The translations under genes were made by a program, and so were the position numbers. Shown piece after piece: positions 42,861 to 51,423 of a stretch of 64,000 bases of DNA. The notes beneath the pieces are model-generated. The model searched no databases. It saw only the letters and a program-made list of their open reading frames with translations, and had not been told where the DNA came from. Each line of letters begins with the position of its first letter. The first letter of the stretch is position 1. Source of the stretch: Kappaphycus alvarezii (Eukaryota; Rhodophyta; Florideophyceae; Gigartinales; Solieriaceae); the NCBI GenBank assembly GCA_002205965.3, contig NADL03000697.1:124001-188000 (forward strand). The letters run 5' to 3'.

Positions 42861-44534
42861 ATGGATCTCAACGCTGCTCGTATAACGTTCACAGGGGGCA
42901 AGACTGAAGACGTTGAGGAGTTTCTTTACACATATGTCAACGTTGTGATGCGAGAGAAGGGCGATGAAGAGAAGGCCGCAAGTATCTTCGCCTATCTTCA
43001 TGGTGACGCAAAGCACAAATATAAGTCCAAGTTTATCGACGGGTGGTCTCTTAACGGGAATGGGCGTAACTTCGGTGAGGTATGTGAGTGGCTTGTGAAA
43101 GAGTATGCTAAGGAGGTAGAACCAGATGAGATGATTCGTACCGCCATAGAGGCCCGGCTCAACTTCGACGATTTGTTAAGCTCATTGGTGTACTTGTGTG
43201 ATCTTTATGAAAAGGCTGGGTTCAACGCCCAAGCCAAGTACGGAATGCTGCGTAAGGCGGCTATGGGGGATAAGCGGCTCTCCGATTTCCTCCTCATCAA
43301 GGGCCCTCACACTTTTGATGAACTGAAGGGTACCATAGTAGAATTTGTCAAAAATTCGGAGACGTTTCAGTCACTGAGTGAGGTACCGAGGGAAACCCGC
43401 ACATCGATGTCTATCGTACATCCTGAAAAGAATTATCAAAGGCCGGCTACTAGTGCAGCGGCATTAGAATCTGTCAGGAGCGATGTCAAAAACTTGGAAG
43501 AAAGGTTGGAAACCCGATTCGATAATCGACTTGACATGATAACCTCGCAGTTGGAAAGCCTTACTCTTACCATTAAGAAGAACCAGTCTGGGGCCCCTAA
43601 GGCCGCAGAAGTCTGTTCTTACTGTCACAAGCCTGGACACTTTGCAAACAGGTGTCCTGATAATCCACATAGAAACACTCGTTGTGCAAAGTGCGGTCGA
43701 TATGGGCATCATGAAAGTAACTGCTGGTCTAAAGACAACAGAAGAGCAAATTTATCGGAAGCAAGGAGTGAGTCAGGACCAGAGGTGAAAATCTTACAAA
43801 ATAGAAGGGATCAAAGGTTGACGGATGCCGGTAACGTATCCATCGCTGAAGAGATTAGTCAAGTCAATGTGACAAAAAGGGATGGGGAAGGGAACATTTT
43901 ATCGAAGAAACCTAGGCTAGAGTATGGAATGCTGGAGCATATCCCAGCACCTGTACCTCCTCGAACCAAGAGGTCTGATCAAGTTGTTCCAGGAGTGGGA
44001 GTCACTCCGGCCAAGAAGACGAAAAAGAGTAAGAAAGTTAAGAGTATCTCTAAGGACGTACTAGAGTATGTGAAGAGGTACAATTTGGTGGCTGAGCTTG
44101 CATCGGCCCCAACTGGGATAACGTTTGGTCAACTTTTGAGGGGCGACGCAGAGGATGCGAGAAAAGAACTCAAAAAAATTATCAGGTCTAATAAGTCCGC
44201 TAAGGGTAAGAAACTGTTTCTTCAATCGGCCTCGACAGCACCAAGACGTCTTAAGCTGGTACCAGTCAAAGTATTGGGTATGAAAACCCAAGCTCTCTTC
44301 GATTCGGGTGCTGTTCCAAACCTCATTTCAGAAACTTTGGTGACAGATCTAGGTCTCGAAATTACTCCAACGACTCGAAAAATAACTGTAGCGGATGGAA
44401 CCGTCTCAAAATGCATGGGCACTGTTGACAAGGTTTCCGTGTTCTTTGGGGACTCTAAAGTTGATGTAGACTTTCTTGTCATGCCGGATCTCCCTTTCGA
44501 TGCAATCATTGGCTGCCCACAATGGAAAGACTAG
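42861..44534 (+). CDS. Gag and aspartic protease polyprotein, gypsy plus copy
   Basis: 557 residues from the ATG at 42861 (MDLNAARITF); the frame is open back to a GTG at 42786, but the minus copy supports this ATG. Residues 1-190 are the Gag capsid-like helical part (EKAASIFAYLHGDAKHKYKS). About 200-240 is a predicted coiled coil (VKNLEERLETRFDNRL). Two zinc knuckles of the C-x2-C-x4-H-x4-C type start at Cys252 (CSYCHKPGHFANRC) and Cys275 (CAKCGRYGHHESNC) and should bind the RNA genome. A basic region follows. The protease has the catalytic Asp481 in LFDSGAVPNLIS and the later FDAIIGCP motif, after which the frame stops. A shift near 44520-44545 is needed to enter the linker frame; the minus copy has one extra C here and reads GCPTMERLG before breaking. 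Confidence 0.9.
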   Translation: MDLNAARITFTGGKTEDVEEFLYTYVNVVMREKGDEEKAASIFAYLHGDAKHKYKSKFIDGWSLNGNGRNFGEVCEWLVKEYAKEVEPDEMIRTAIEARLNFDDLLSSLVYLCDLYEKAGFNAQAKYGMLRKAAMGDKRLSDFLLIKGPHTFDELKGTIVEFVKNSETFQSLSEVPRETRTSMSIVHPEKNYQRPATSAAALESVRSDVKNLEERLETRFDNRLDMITSQLESLTLTIKKNQSGAPKAAEVCSYCHKPGHFANRCPDNPHRNTRCAKCGRYGHHESNCWSKDNRRANLSEARSESGPEVKILQNRRDQRLTDAGNVSIAEEISQVNVTKRDGEGNILSKKPRLEYGMLEHIPAPVPPRTKRSDQVVPGVGVTPAKKTKKSKKVKSISKDVLEYVKRYNLVAELASAPTGITFGQLLRGDAEDARKELKKIIRSNKSAKGKKLFLQSASTAPRRLKLVPVKVLGMKTQALFDSGAVPNLISETLVTDLGLEITPTTRKITVADGTVSKCMGTVDKVSVFFGDSKVDVDFLVMPDLPFDAIIGCPQWKD

Positions 44535-44544
44535 GACATGCATT

Positions 44545-44736
44545 GACTTGGGCAACCAAATGGTTTCAGTTAATATTGACGGCAGAACCGTGAAGATGCC
44601 CCTGGATTTCGACAAAAGCACGCATCCTGAAGATTTAAAAGAAACGGACAGTGAAGATTTCACTTCTAGCTATGACAGCGAAGATTCGGAACCAACTAAC
44701 ACTTTCGGAAGTGGAAAAGGGTACCCTCGGGGGTAA
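44545..44736 (+). CDS. Acidic linker after the protease
   Basis: The frame reads CIDLGNQMVSVNIDGRTV, then an acidic stretch with repeated SED/SD residues (KETDSEDFTSSYDSEDSE), and ends GYPRG-stop at 44734-44736. The start of the peptide looks like the last strand of the protease, so this frame should be joined to the upstream one by a shift. Its stop codon TAA overlaps the next ATG as TAATG. No separate function is known. Confidence 0.6.
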   Translation, partial: DLGNQMVSVNIDGRTVKMPLDFDKSTHPEDLKETDSEDFTSSYDSEDSEPTNTFGSGKGYPRG

Positions 44737-46136
44737 TGAACATGGCATGGGACGATTATGATTCCGGGTTTGAAACAGATGACGACTGGAATTCTAGGAT
44801 AAGTTTGAAACCCGAATGTGTTTCTTTTTGCGATGATATCGAATCAAAGGACAGAATTCGGAGCATGAAAGAAGATTACCTTTGCAAAGAAAATAAGAAT
44901 ACGTCGAATTCCATATATGAAGATGTGAGCACGACGGAAGAGGTCCTTCAAAATATTGAGGTTGAGGATCAAGAAGAAAAAGGGCGCCAAATGGCAGAAA
45001 TCCAAGGAAAAGTGCAGCACCTTCCCGCCCCCGCCTCACTGAAAATATCCGACATGTTAACATCTTCCGAAGTAATTGCATGGAGCGTTTCAGATTTAAG
45101 ACAAGCAAGTGTACCGGTTACTCACTCGTTCGAACTTACCGACACTCAACCGATTTACCACAAGCCTAGACGTCAACCGCCAAAATATGACCAATTTATC
45201 TCAGAAAATGTTACAAGTATGCTGAAAAATGATATTATTCGACCAGTTTCATCCCCATGGTCGTTTCCAGTTGTGGTCGCACCAAAGAAGGATGGAAAGC
45301 TGCGTTTTTGCGTCGATTACCGACAACTGAACCAGAGAATGATACCCGATCGATTTCCGATTCCGAACATGGAGGAGATCCTCGAGGACCTGAAGGACGG
45401 GAGATATTTCACCTCAATTGACCTTTACACTGGCTATTGGCAGATTCCATTGGATGAAAAATGTAAGGAAAAAACAACCTTTACCAGCAAAGCCGGTACG
45501 TTCAGGTTCGAAGTGATGCCTTTTGGTCTCATGAATGCACCAGCTACATTCCAAAGAATGATGAACGAGGTTTTGAAAGGACTTCCATTCGCAAGAGTCT
45601 ATATCGATGATGTCGTCATATTCTCAGAAACATTGGATCAGCACATCTCGCACGTCAAGACAGTTGTGGAGAGGATATCGGAGTATAGCTTGAAAATTAA
45701 GTTGAGCAAATGCTTCTTTGCGAAAACTTCTATCCAATTACTCGGTCATATCGTCGACCAAGAGGGAATTAGAGTGGATCCAGAGAAAACGAAAAAAATA
45801 AAGTTGGCACCAAGGCCCGCTTCAAAGACGGAGGTCCGAAGCTTCTTAGGACTGGCCTCATATTACAGAAGATTTATCAAAGATTTCGCCAAGACTGCAG
45901 CACCGTTACATGCCAGCACTACGAAGAACGGAAAATTTTACTGGAACAAGGAAATGGAAACTGCATTTCAGGAGCTTAAAGATAAGCTATGTGTCCCCCA
46001 GTTCTCATGTACCCAGATTTCAAGAGACCATTCGTTGTGGAGACAGATGCCTCAGAACGGTCTTTGGGTGCCGTTTTGTCCCAAAAAGATGAAAACGGAA
46101 GACTACACCCTGTTCAATTCGCAAGCCGAACTCTGA
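44736..46136 (+). CDS. Reverse transcriptase, gypsy plus copy
   Basis: 466 residues starting MNMAWDDYDSGFETDDDW. An acidic N-terminal region of about 110 residues precedes the RT. Motifs in order: VVVAPKKDGKLRFCVDYRQLN, YFTSIDLYTGYWQIPL with Asp229, FEVMPFGLMNAPATFQRMM, the catalytic YIDD (Tyr289 to Asp292), then LGHIVDQEGIRVDPEKT and FLGLASYYRRFI. All catalytic residues are present. The last about 40 codons run out of the RNase H frame. The correct continuation begins near 45989, after CTATGTGTCCCCC. The start overlaps the upstream stop by one base. Confidence 0.92.
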   Translation: MNMAWDDYDSGFETDDDWNSRISLKPECVSFCDDIESKDRIRSMKEDYLCKENKNTSNSIYEDVSTTEEVLQNIEVEDQEEKGRQMAEIQGKVQHLPAPASLKISDMLTSSEVIAWSVSDLRQASVPVTHSFELTDTQPIYHKPRRQPPKYDQFISENVTSMLKNDIIRPVSSPWSFPVVVAPKKDGKLRFCVDYRQLNQRMIPDRFPIPNMEEILEDLKDGRYFTSIDLYTGYWQIPLDEKCKEKTTFTSKAGTFRFEVMPFGLMNAPATFQRMMNEVLKGLPFARVYIDDVVIFSETLDQHISHVKTVVERISEYSLKIKLSKCFFAKTSIQLLGHIVDQEGIRVDPEKTKKIKLAPRPASKTEVRSFLGLASYYRRFIKDFAKTAAPLHASTTKNGKFYWNKEMETAFQELKDKLCVPQFSCTQISRDHSLWRQMPQNGLWVPFCPKKMKTEDYTLFNSQAEL

Positions 46137-46633
46137 ATGATGCGGAAAAGAGATACTCAGTCTGCGAGAAAGAAGCGCTAGCTGTCGTCTTCGCGCTGAA
46201 AAAGTTTCGCGTATACCTTTTATCACTCGAGAAATTTGTCTTGATAACTGATCACCAGGCACTTAAAACAGCATTCCAAAAGAAGGATGTACATCACCGC
46301 TTGGCCCGATGGCTCGACATTTTCGCAGAATATCGGTTTGAAATTGTGTATAGACCCGGACGCAATAATCAGCCTGCCGATTACCTATCCCGCTTGAGGG
46401 ACGCACTGATTCCAAATGAAAAAGCTTCGGAGGACATCGTCGGAGTCGCCGAGTTGCAGTTGCCGAACGATAACGAGTACGAAGCTAATATTCACGGACT
46501 GATCAAATTCCTCGATGGACTAGAAATGAGAAAGGTTGATCTTGAACACCGAAATTGGGTACGCAGGAATCAAAAGGCTTTTACATTGTGGAATGGGAAA
46601 CTTTCCGGCACACTAAAGCCGGTCCCCGACTAG
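45989..46633 (+). CDS. RNase H, gypsy plus copy
   Basis: The frame continues from RT after a one-base shift. It contains FVVETDASERSLGAVLSQ, YSVCEKEALAVVFALKKFR and LITDHQALK, the Asp/Glu/Asp motifs of gypsy RNase H, followed by RLARWLDIFAEYRFEIVYR and PADYLSRL. These degrade the RNA strand during reverse transcription. The last codons (from about 46580) leave the frame that leads into integrase. Confidence 0.88.
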   Translation: MCPPVLMYPDFKRPFVVETDASERSLGAVLSQKDENGRLHPVQFASRTLNDAEKRYSVCEKEALAVVFALKKFRVYLLSLEKFVLITDHQALKTAFQKKDVHHRLARWLDIFAEYRFEIVYRPGRNNQPADYLSRLRDALIPNEKASEDIVGVAELQLPNDNEYEANIHGLIKFLDGLEMRKVDLEHRNWVRRNQKAFTLWNGKLSGTLKPVPD

Positions 46634-47115
46634 TGGCCCCTTTGAAAGAAAGAATGAAGATCTTGAGGACTTTCCATGATGAGCTAGGGCATTGGGATCT
46701 CGAAACAACCAAAAAATTCGTAACTGAGAGATTCTGGTGGCCCGGTATCCATAAGGACGTCTATAATTTCGTGAAAAGCTGCGACAACTGCCAAAAATTC
46801 ACTCCAATACGGAAGTATAAGACAACTCTAAGTTTTCCAGTTTCCGGTCTCTTTGAAACCTTCTCAATTGACTTCGCGGGCCCGTTCAAGGAAACTTCTT
46901 CCGGAAACAAATATCTCCTTATAGGGGTGGAACATCTTACTGGATGGCCAATAGCAGTTGCAGTCGAGGAGGCAAATGCTGAGGTGGTACTGAGATTCAT
47001 CGAAAAAGAAATAATTGAACCGTTTGGTCTTCCAAAAAGGATCATCTCGGATAACGCCCTTTGTTTTACTGCAACTTCACTGCTTCGTTTTTTGGAAGAG
47101 AAAGGATTCAGCTGA
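46555..47115 (+). CDS. Integrase, N-terminal and core part, gypsy plus copy
   Basis: Contains the HHCC zinc domain (FHDELGHWDLETTKKF, then SCDNCQKF), the connecting FWWPGIHKDVYNFVK, and the catalytic core with FSIDFAGPF (first Asp) and RIISDNALCF (second Asp). The frame ends at LEEKGFS-stop because one base is missing in AAGAGG relative to the minus copy. The third catalytic residue lies in the next frame. The enzyme inserts the DNA copy; the 4-bp duplication seen at CCCG is consistent with this element's staggered cut. Confidence 0.9.
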   Translation: MGTQESKGFYIVEWETFRHTKAGPRLVAPLKERMKILRTFHDELGHWDLETTKKFVTERFWWPGIHKDVYNFVKSCDNCQKFTPIRKYKTTLSFPVSGLFETFSIDFAGPFKETSSGNKYLLIGVEHLTGWPIAVAVEEANAEVVLRFIEKEIIEPFGLPKRIISDNALCFTATSLLRFLEEKGFS

Positions 47116-48653
47116 AGACCGTTCTCGCATACGCTCCTATGTCCAACGGGAAAGCGGAGAGGATGGTTGGAACCATCAAACGAGCAATATCGAAAACTAT
47201 GTCGGAGAATGAAATCCAGTGGGAAGATGCCTTACCAAAAGTGTTATACGGCTATCGTCGAAGAAGAGGAAGAAATGGACGCTCACCATTCGAGCTAATG
47301 TACGGAAGGGCTCCTAGAATGTTACAGAGAGACATGGAAACAAATATTATCGATGAAGAGAGTAGGGAAGTTGAACTACTGGCCACCGAAGGCTGGAGAT
47401 CACACCGCGCGCTAACACAGACAAGAAATAAGGATGCAGAACCTGCAGTCAGAACCTTTTCAGTTGGCTCTAAAGTACTTGTAGTACATGGAAAAGCAAT
47501 GCAGCAGGCTGTGAAGTGGCCGGCCTTCCAAACCAAGTACTCGAACCCTTGCATCGTCACGGAGGAAAGACACCCGCACTATCAGCTCTGTTCAAGCTCA
47601 GGGAAGAGATCAAGGAGGGCCATCCATGCACGTCGTCTGGTCCCTTACCATCAGAGGCCTGAAGAATTCCTTCTCACACAGGACTATGCGCAACCACGGG
47701 GCATACTCATCTTTAACTATAGAATGATTCCTATGGGAGGAAAAAGGGCCTGGGAATGGATCATCTCGGTTACGCGGGACTACTACGAACTCCACGTAAT
47801 CATCCATTTCTACATTAATATATGCCTATGTTTTCGTACGTTGAACGGACCATTGCTACCTGAAGAAGATTTCCGACTATTAATAAGAGTTCTATTTTCA
47901 TTCCAAAACGGAAGGTTCACGGAAGCAGGTCCAGAGTTTGTGGAGGTAATATATCATTACTCTATAGGAAGATATGGAATGGTAGCTGCTGGAGACTTGT
48001 CGCAAACGTATCTGAATATTATCCGTCCAATTTACGTATTTCTCAAGAACAACCAAGATGTGCGACTGAGAGGTTACGCCTTACCCCCGGATATGGAATA
48101 CAGGCTGGTCCCGTATCCTCTATGGGAACCTTACGTTTCTCCGCCACAAATTGGGAACGTTGGAGGCGGCGAGGATCCTCCTGAAGCAGTGATGATGACC
48201 AGAGGAGGACCTTCAGGAGACAACAACCCGCCCAGAAGAGGTTCCGGTCGTCCCCCGAGAGGACCTCGTGCAGGTCCCAGTACGTCAGGAGCTGGTCGCG
48301 GCCATTCATCGGGACCGTCCACCACAACTTCATCTCTAGCTCTCCTTCACAACCATGCACAGCATACAGTCGGAAGAAGAAGATTATCTTTTTGGCTGCG
48401 CAATATCTCCGAGGATGCGAACGATGCGCAGGTCATTTCTTATTTCATGATAAGCATCTGTTTATGTTTTAGGGCGCTACATGGACCGCACTTATCTTAC
48501 GAAGATTCGTTCTTGATGATGCGCGTCTTCTTTTCTTATCGATCCATTCCTCCGGCATCTTCCAGAAGAGTTTGCATATCACATATATTTTTTCACTCTT
48601 GGAAGATTCGGAAGAGTCACGGAAGAAGAATGTATTCAACCCCACCTCGATGA
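47061..48653 (+). CDS. Integrase C-terminal part with long extension, gypsy plus copy
   Basis: From about residue 17 the frame joins the integrase core: TVLAYAPMSNGKAERMVGTI (third catalytic residue Glu), the helix region, then FSVGSKVLVVHGKAMQQAVKWPAF and RRAIHARRLVPYH of the integrase C-terminal domain. There is no chromodomain. The frame then runs on for about 320 residues: an unknown domain A (47799-48137), a Pro/Gly/Arg-rich linker (GGPSGDNNPPRRGSGRPP), and the start of a second, homologous domain B. A two-base loss near 48545 shifts the frame away from domain B; the correct end is TLTEAEEEQ-stop at 48817-48819. The extension occupies the place where some gypsy elements carry an env or accessory gene, but it has no signal peptide or membrane span typical of env. 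Confidence 0.85.
   Translation: MFYCNFTASFFGRERIQLKTVLAYAPMSNGKAERMVGTIKRAISKTMSENEIQWEDALPKVLYGYRRRRGRNGRSPFELMYGRAPRMLQRDMETNIIDEESREVELLATEGWRSHRALTQTRNKDAEPAVRTFSVGSKVLVVHGKAMQQAVKWPAFQTKYSNPCIVTEERHPHYQLCSSSGKRSRRAIHARRLVPYHQRPEEFLLTQDYAQPRGILIFNYRMIPMGGKRAWEWIISVTRDYYELHVIIHFYINICLCFRTLNGPLLPEEDFRLLIRVLFSFQNGRFTEAGPEFVEVIYHYSIGRYGMVAAGDLSQTYLNIIRPIYVFLKNNQDVRLRGYALPPDMEYRLVPYPLWEPYVSPPQIGNVGGGEDPPEAVMMTRGGPSGDNNPPRRGSGRPPRGPRAGPSTSGAGRGHSSGPSTTTSSLALLHNHAQHTVGRRRLSFWLRNISEDANDAQVISYFMISICLCFRALHGPHLSYEDSFLMMRVFFSYRSIPPASSRRVCISHIFFHSWKIRKSHGRRMYSTPPR
47799..48137 (+). other. Unknown domain A in the Pol extension
   Basis: About 113 residues: HFYINICLCFRTLNGPLL, RVLFSFQNGRFTEAGPEF, IYHYSIGRYGMV, LNIIRPIYVFL and a tail with LVPYPLWEPYV. 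It is homologous to domain B. Mostly helical in appearance, Phe/Tyr-rich, no catalytic signature I recognise. Confidence 0.7.
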
Positions 48654-48777
48654 GATCAAACCAATATATGAGGCTATGCTACAAAGTGAGGTACCAGTAA
48701 TGCGAACCTACTTTTTAGAGCATCATATTGGTAATCAGTTGCATCCGTACCCGTTTGAGAGACCATACATTTTATCA
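48432..48777 (+). other. Unknown domain B in the Pol extension
   Basis: About 115 residues repeating the layout of domain A: YFMISICLCFRALHGPHL, RVFFSY, PEEFAYHIYFFTLGRFGRV, LDEIKPIYEAML, then LHPYPFERPYIL. Roughly 35-40 percent of positions agree by eye. The frame is broken near 48545 here and is intact there in the minus copy (27066-26794). Confidence 0.7.
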
Positions 48778-48839
48778 ATAAGACAGCGAACACTAACGGA
48801 AGCAGAAGAAGAGCAGTGACGAGTCGGGACGTTCGTCTT

Positions 48840-48852
48840 GAGCGAGAGGGCG
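48840..48852 (+). other. Putative polypurine tract
   Basis: GAGCGAGAGGGCG lies directly before the 3' LTR, where plus-strand DNA synthesis would be primed. Its purine run is short. Confidence 0.4.
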
Positions 48853-49570
48853 TGATGTGCGCAAATTCGCACACGAAAAAAATCTAGATGAGGACCATGA
48901 TTGTATACAGTATCGGAATTGGGAAGATATTTTTACAGTTTTTGAATTTGCAAGATATTTTTAATTTGGGTGAGTGTGGCAAATTCGTCGGTTGATTTTT
49001 TTCATTTTAGGACACGCTGTCATAGTAGATGTCAGTACAGTTCCAGGTTTGGGTGATACTACAAGTAGCTCTGAAAGGTCTATATAATGGCCACATCAAT
49101 TCCCACCCCTGGCCGATGGGTGGCTGGCATGGGTATGGCACCTAGATATTTACCTTGAGGAAATATCTCTAATAGTCTCTCTGGTTCACACGATTACCGT
49201 GAATACATTTTATGGTTATTAGTATGTTTGTTTGAGACTTTTAGGGTAGCCAAAAGTCTATATAAGCCGAGTAAACTGCTTCCTTTAGTGGAGGTGAAGC
49301 AAGTTGGCAGACAACTTCAAGCCAAGTCCCGAGTAGTAGGAAGTTGAGAGTCAACTTCAGACCCAGAAAACCTTTTCTTACGCTAGTCGCAGAGCGTCGG
49401 TGGTAGACCCTGCCCCTTTTATACTTGCTTTAGCTTTCTCAACTCTCTTCTATATACACTCCCTTTTGTTCGTTCAACAATACCACGGTAGCACTTTTGT
49501 CGCTCGCGACACCTCCTTCTCAGGGTAATTGGTTCTTAGAATCTCTTCCCCCGCCGATTTACCCCTATCA
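48853..49570 (+). repeat. 3' LTR of the plus gypsy copy
   Basis: TGATGTGCGC to CCCCTATCA, 718 bp, with TATATAA at 49259-49265. CCCG follows. Confidence 0.95.
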
Positions 49571-50016
49571 CCCGTGTAAGAATTGGATTTTCCCCAGGAT
49601 GCCGCTCTCTCTTCTCCCCTTCGTCATCACCTCGATATCTTCATTGACGACCCTCAGTTCGCTCCCCGCCCGCAGGGATATGATGTGACTATGATCAACC
49701 CCAATTCCGCGCCCTACAATCGTTCCACAGTCTTCGATGCCATCGCTATCCTTGCTCAAACTGCCAAGAACGATAGGTATCGCGCCCTTTGCGATGATCT
49801 TGATATGGATTTCTACCCAAAGTGTTTCGATATCTACGGCTCTGTTGGTCCTGGGACCGAGGCTGGGTTGCATCGCATTTCTGAGTACATCGCCTCGCGG
49901 AAAGGGAGAAGTCTTGTTGCCGAACGTCAACGCCTGTTACTCGTTCTTAGTTCCTTGGTCCAGCAATGTACTGGGATTGCTGTCAATCACAGGAAGCTAC
50001 ACCGCCCTGATCCGTA
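49571..50016 (+). pseudogene. Endonuclease-type non-LTR element (copy R2), part downstream of the gypsy insertion
   Basis: From 49583 the frame reads MDFPQDAALSSPLRHHLDIF, DDPQFAPRPQGYDVTMINP (nuclease core), RYRALCDDLDMDFYPKC and DIYGSVGPGTEAGLHRISEY, ending VNHRKLHRPDP-stop. It is colinear with R1 (24287-24760) and completes the ORF started at 41460. This is the C-terminal end; no long UTR follows before the next copy. Confidence 0.7.
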
Positions 50017-50036
50017 ATTCTGTAGTCCGGATATGT

Positions 50037-51420
50037 TCATGCGTCAGCAAAGGTCTCTCTCTCACAAAATGGAATTTTAGAATAGGTTATGCGGTATTCG
50101 CCGCTAGCTTCGATCAGAAGCAGAGGGAAGCGTTCCACCGATTGCAATTGCCCTCCCCGGATCGGGTCTGGCTCCAAGCCTCTCTCCCCTTCTCAATGAG
50201 TGGTCTAGGTCTCCTGCAAATTTCGGACATTCCCGAGGCTGCTTACGCAGCATCTCTGATTGATTCTTTTGGACTTATCTACGACCTGCTGACTCTCCCA
50301 CGACCGCCACCTGGAAGAGATCCCTCGGTCTGCCATCTCGCTCTTGTCCTCCCGCCACCGGCAGCTGTCTTCGTCGCTTATAGCGCTACGACACTTTCCG
50401 AGCGTTATTCATCACCGGTCCCCGTTGAAAGGCTCCAGTCCGCGATCGCAATTGAACTCATGCTATCGAAGTCTGACAGGTTGTTCTTGTCTGCAGCAGT
50501 ACCCGACCGAGCACGGCTCCTCTCCGTGCCCATATCTCCCTCCTCCTCTGGTTTCTCTTCGTTTCCTCAACCCCACCGCGGTACGTACATTTCCTCTTCT
50601 GCGTGGAAAGCCGCTCTGGCTCTCCGTCTCGACATCGCGCTATTCTCTGGATCTACTCGCTGTGCGGTCTGCTCACGGCGCTCGGCCGACGTCGACCCCG
50701 TCTTAGATCCAAGCGGCCAATACTCGTTGACCTCCAAATACGAAAACGGAATGACTCGTCGACATCACGTCTTCAGCAACGTTCTTGCCCGCTTCTGTAA
50801 GGAAGTTGGGATCGACACCCTCGTCGAGCATCCGCTTCTCTACCAAGTTCCCAACTCTTCTGGGCATTCGGAGTCCCCCGCATTACGAATTTACATTGAC
50901 GTTCCCGCTGCCTATGGGCTTCACAGTACTGATATAGTTGTCGACGTTATTGTTGCCCACCCCTCCGCTCGCCGCCACATCTCGCCAAGCACAGTTACCG
51001 CAGGCGCTGCCGCGACACTCGCAGAGCGCGAGAAACATCGCCATTACGGCACTTACTGTCATCAAAACGATATCCTCCTCTCCCAAGCCGACATTGACAT
51101 CTATGGCCCCTTGGGCGACGACAGCAAGGGTTTTTTCCGCCTACTTCCTTTCTTCGCTGCTTCTCGTCGTGGTTCCTCCCCTCAACAGGAGCTTCGCGAC
51201 TTCGTTACAAGTTTTGCGTTTGGTCTCCAAGTGATCCAAGCGCGACAGGTTGCCACCCGACGCCCACATTCTTTGTTAATTTCTGATTACCCTCCGCACG
51301 CTTCTGTGCCACACTGTACAACTCGTCAAGATTTACCCTATCCCATGGTTTATATATAGTACATTCATTCTCGTGAGAGCAGACATTGAATTGTTATGAT
51401 GCACGGTGTCCTGTGTAAAT
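50037..51420 (+). pseudogene. Endonuclease-type non-LTR element (copy R3), 5'-truncated
   Basis: A frame open to 51359 encodes the region after RT: RLQLPSPDRVWLQASLPF, GLGLLQISDIPEAAYAASL, a knuckle region with CAVC then DPSGQYSLTS and GMTRRHHVFSN, RIYIDVPAAYGLHSTD, VVDVIVAHP, and TLAEREKHRHYGTYCHQNDI to the end. It is related to but clearly different from R1/R2. In place of the GYHxxxC half of the knuckle it has GQYSLTS, so two zinc ligands seem lost. RT is absent. The first about 100 codons of the longer frame that starts at 49737 belong to another copy in another frame. Confidence 0.6.
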
Positions 51421-51423
51421 GGG

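Larger units (their letters stand above)
42058..49570 (+). mobile_element. Ty3/gypsy LTR retrotransposon, plus copy (most complete)
   Basis: A 7,513-bp element with LTRs at 42058-42773 and 48853-49570, a primer-binding region, Gag with two CCHC knuckles, aspartic protease, acidic linker, RT, RNase H, integrase and a long C-terminal extension with two homologous domains, then a short purine-rich tract. The order RT-RNase H-integrase defines Ty3/gypsy. CCCG on both sides gives a clean 4-bp duplication. It lies within an older non-LTR element whose ORF continues on the far side. Confidence 0.95.

Noticed and set aside
44794-45108. 104-codon antisense ORF in the gypsy element, conserved in both copies
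   Set aside because: Conserved only because the elements are near-identical. It is antisense to the RT N-terminal region and has no domain.
47799-48777. Env-like gene in the gypsy elements
   Set aside because: The region is fused to integrase and shows no signal peptide, fusion peptide or anchoring membrane span. The two repeated domains look soluble.
49737-50036. First 100 codons of the 540-codon frame as part of copy R3
   Set aside because: These bases encode the R2 C-terminus in another frame (DIYGSVGPGTEAG). The open frame through them is fortuitous.
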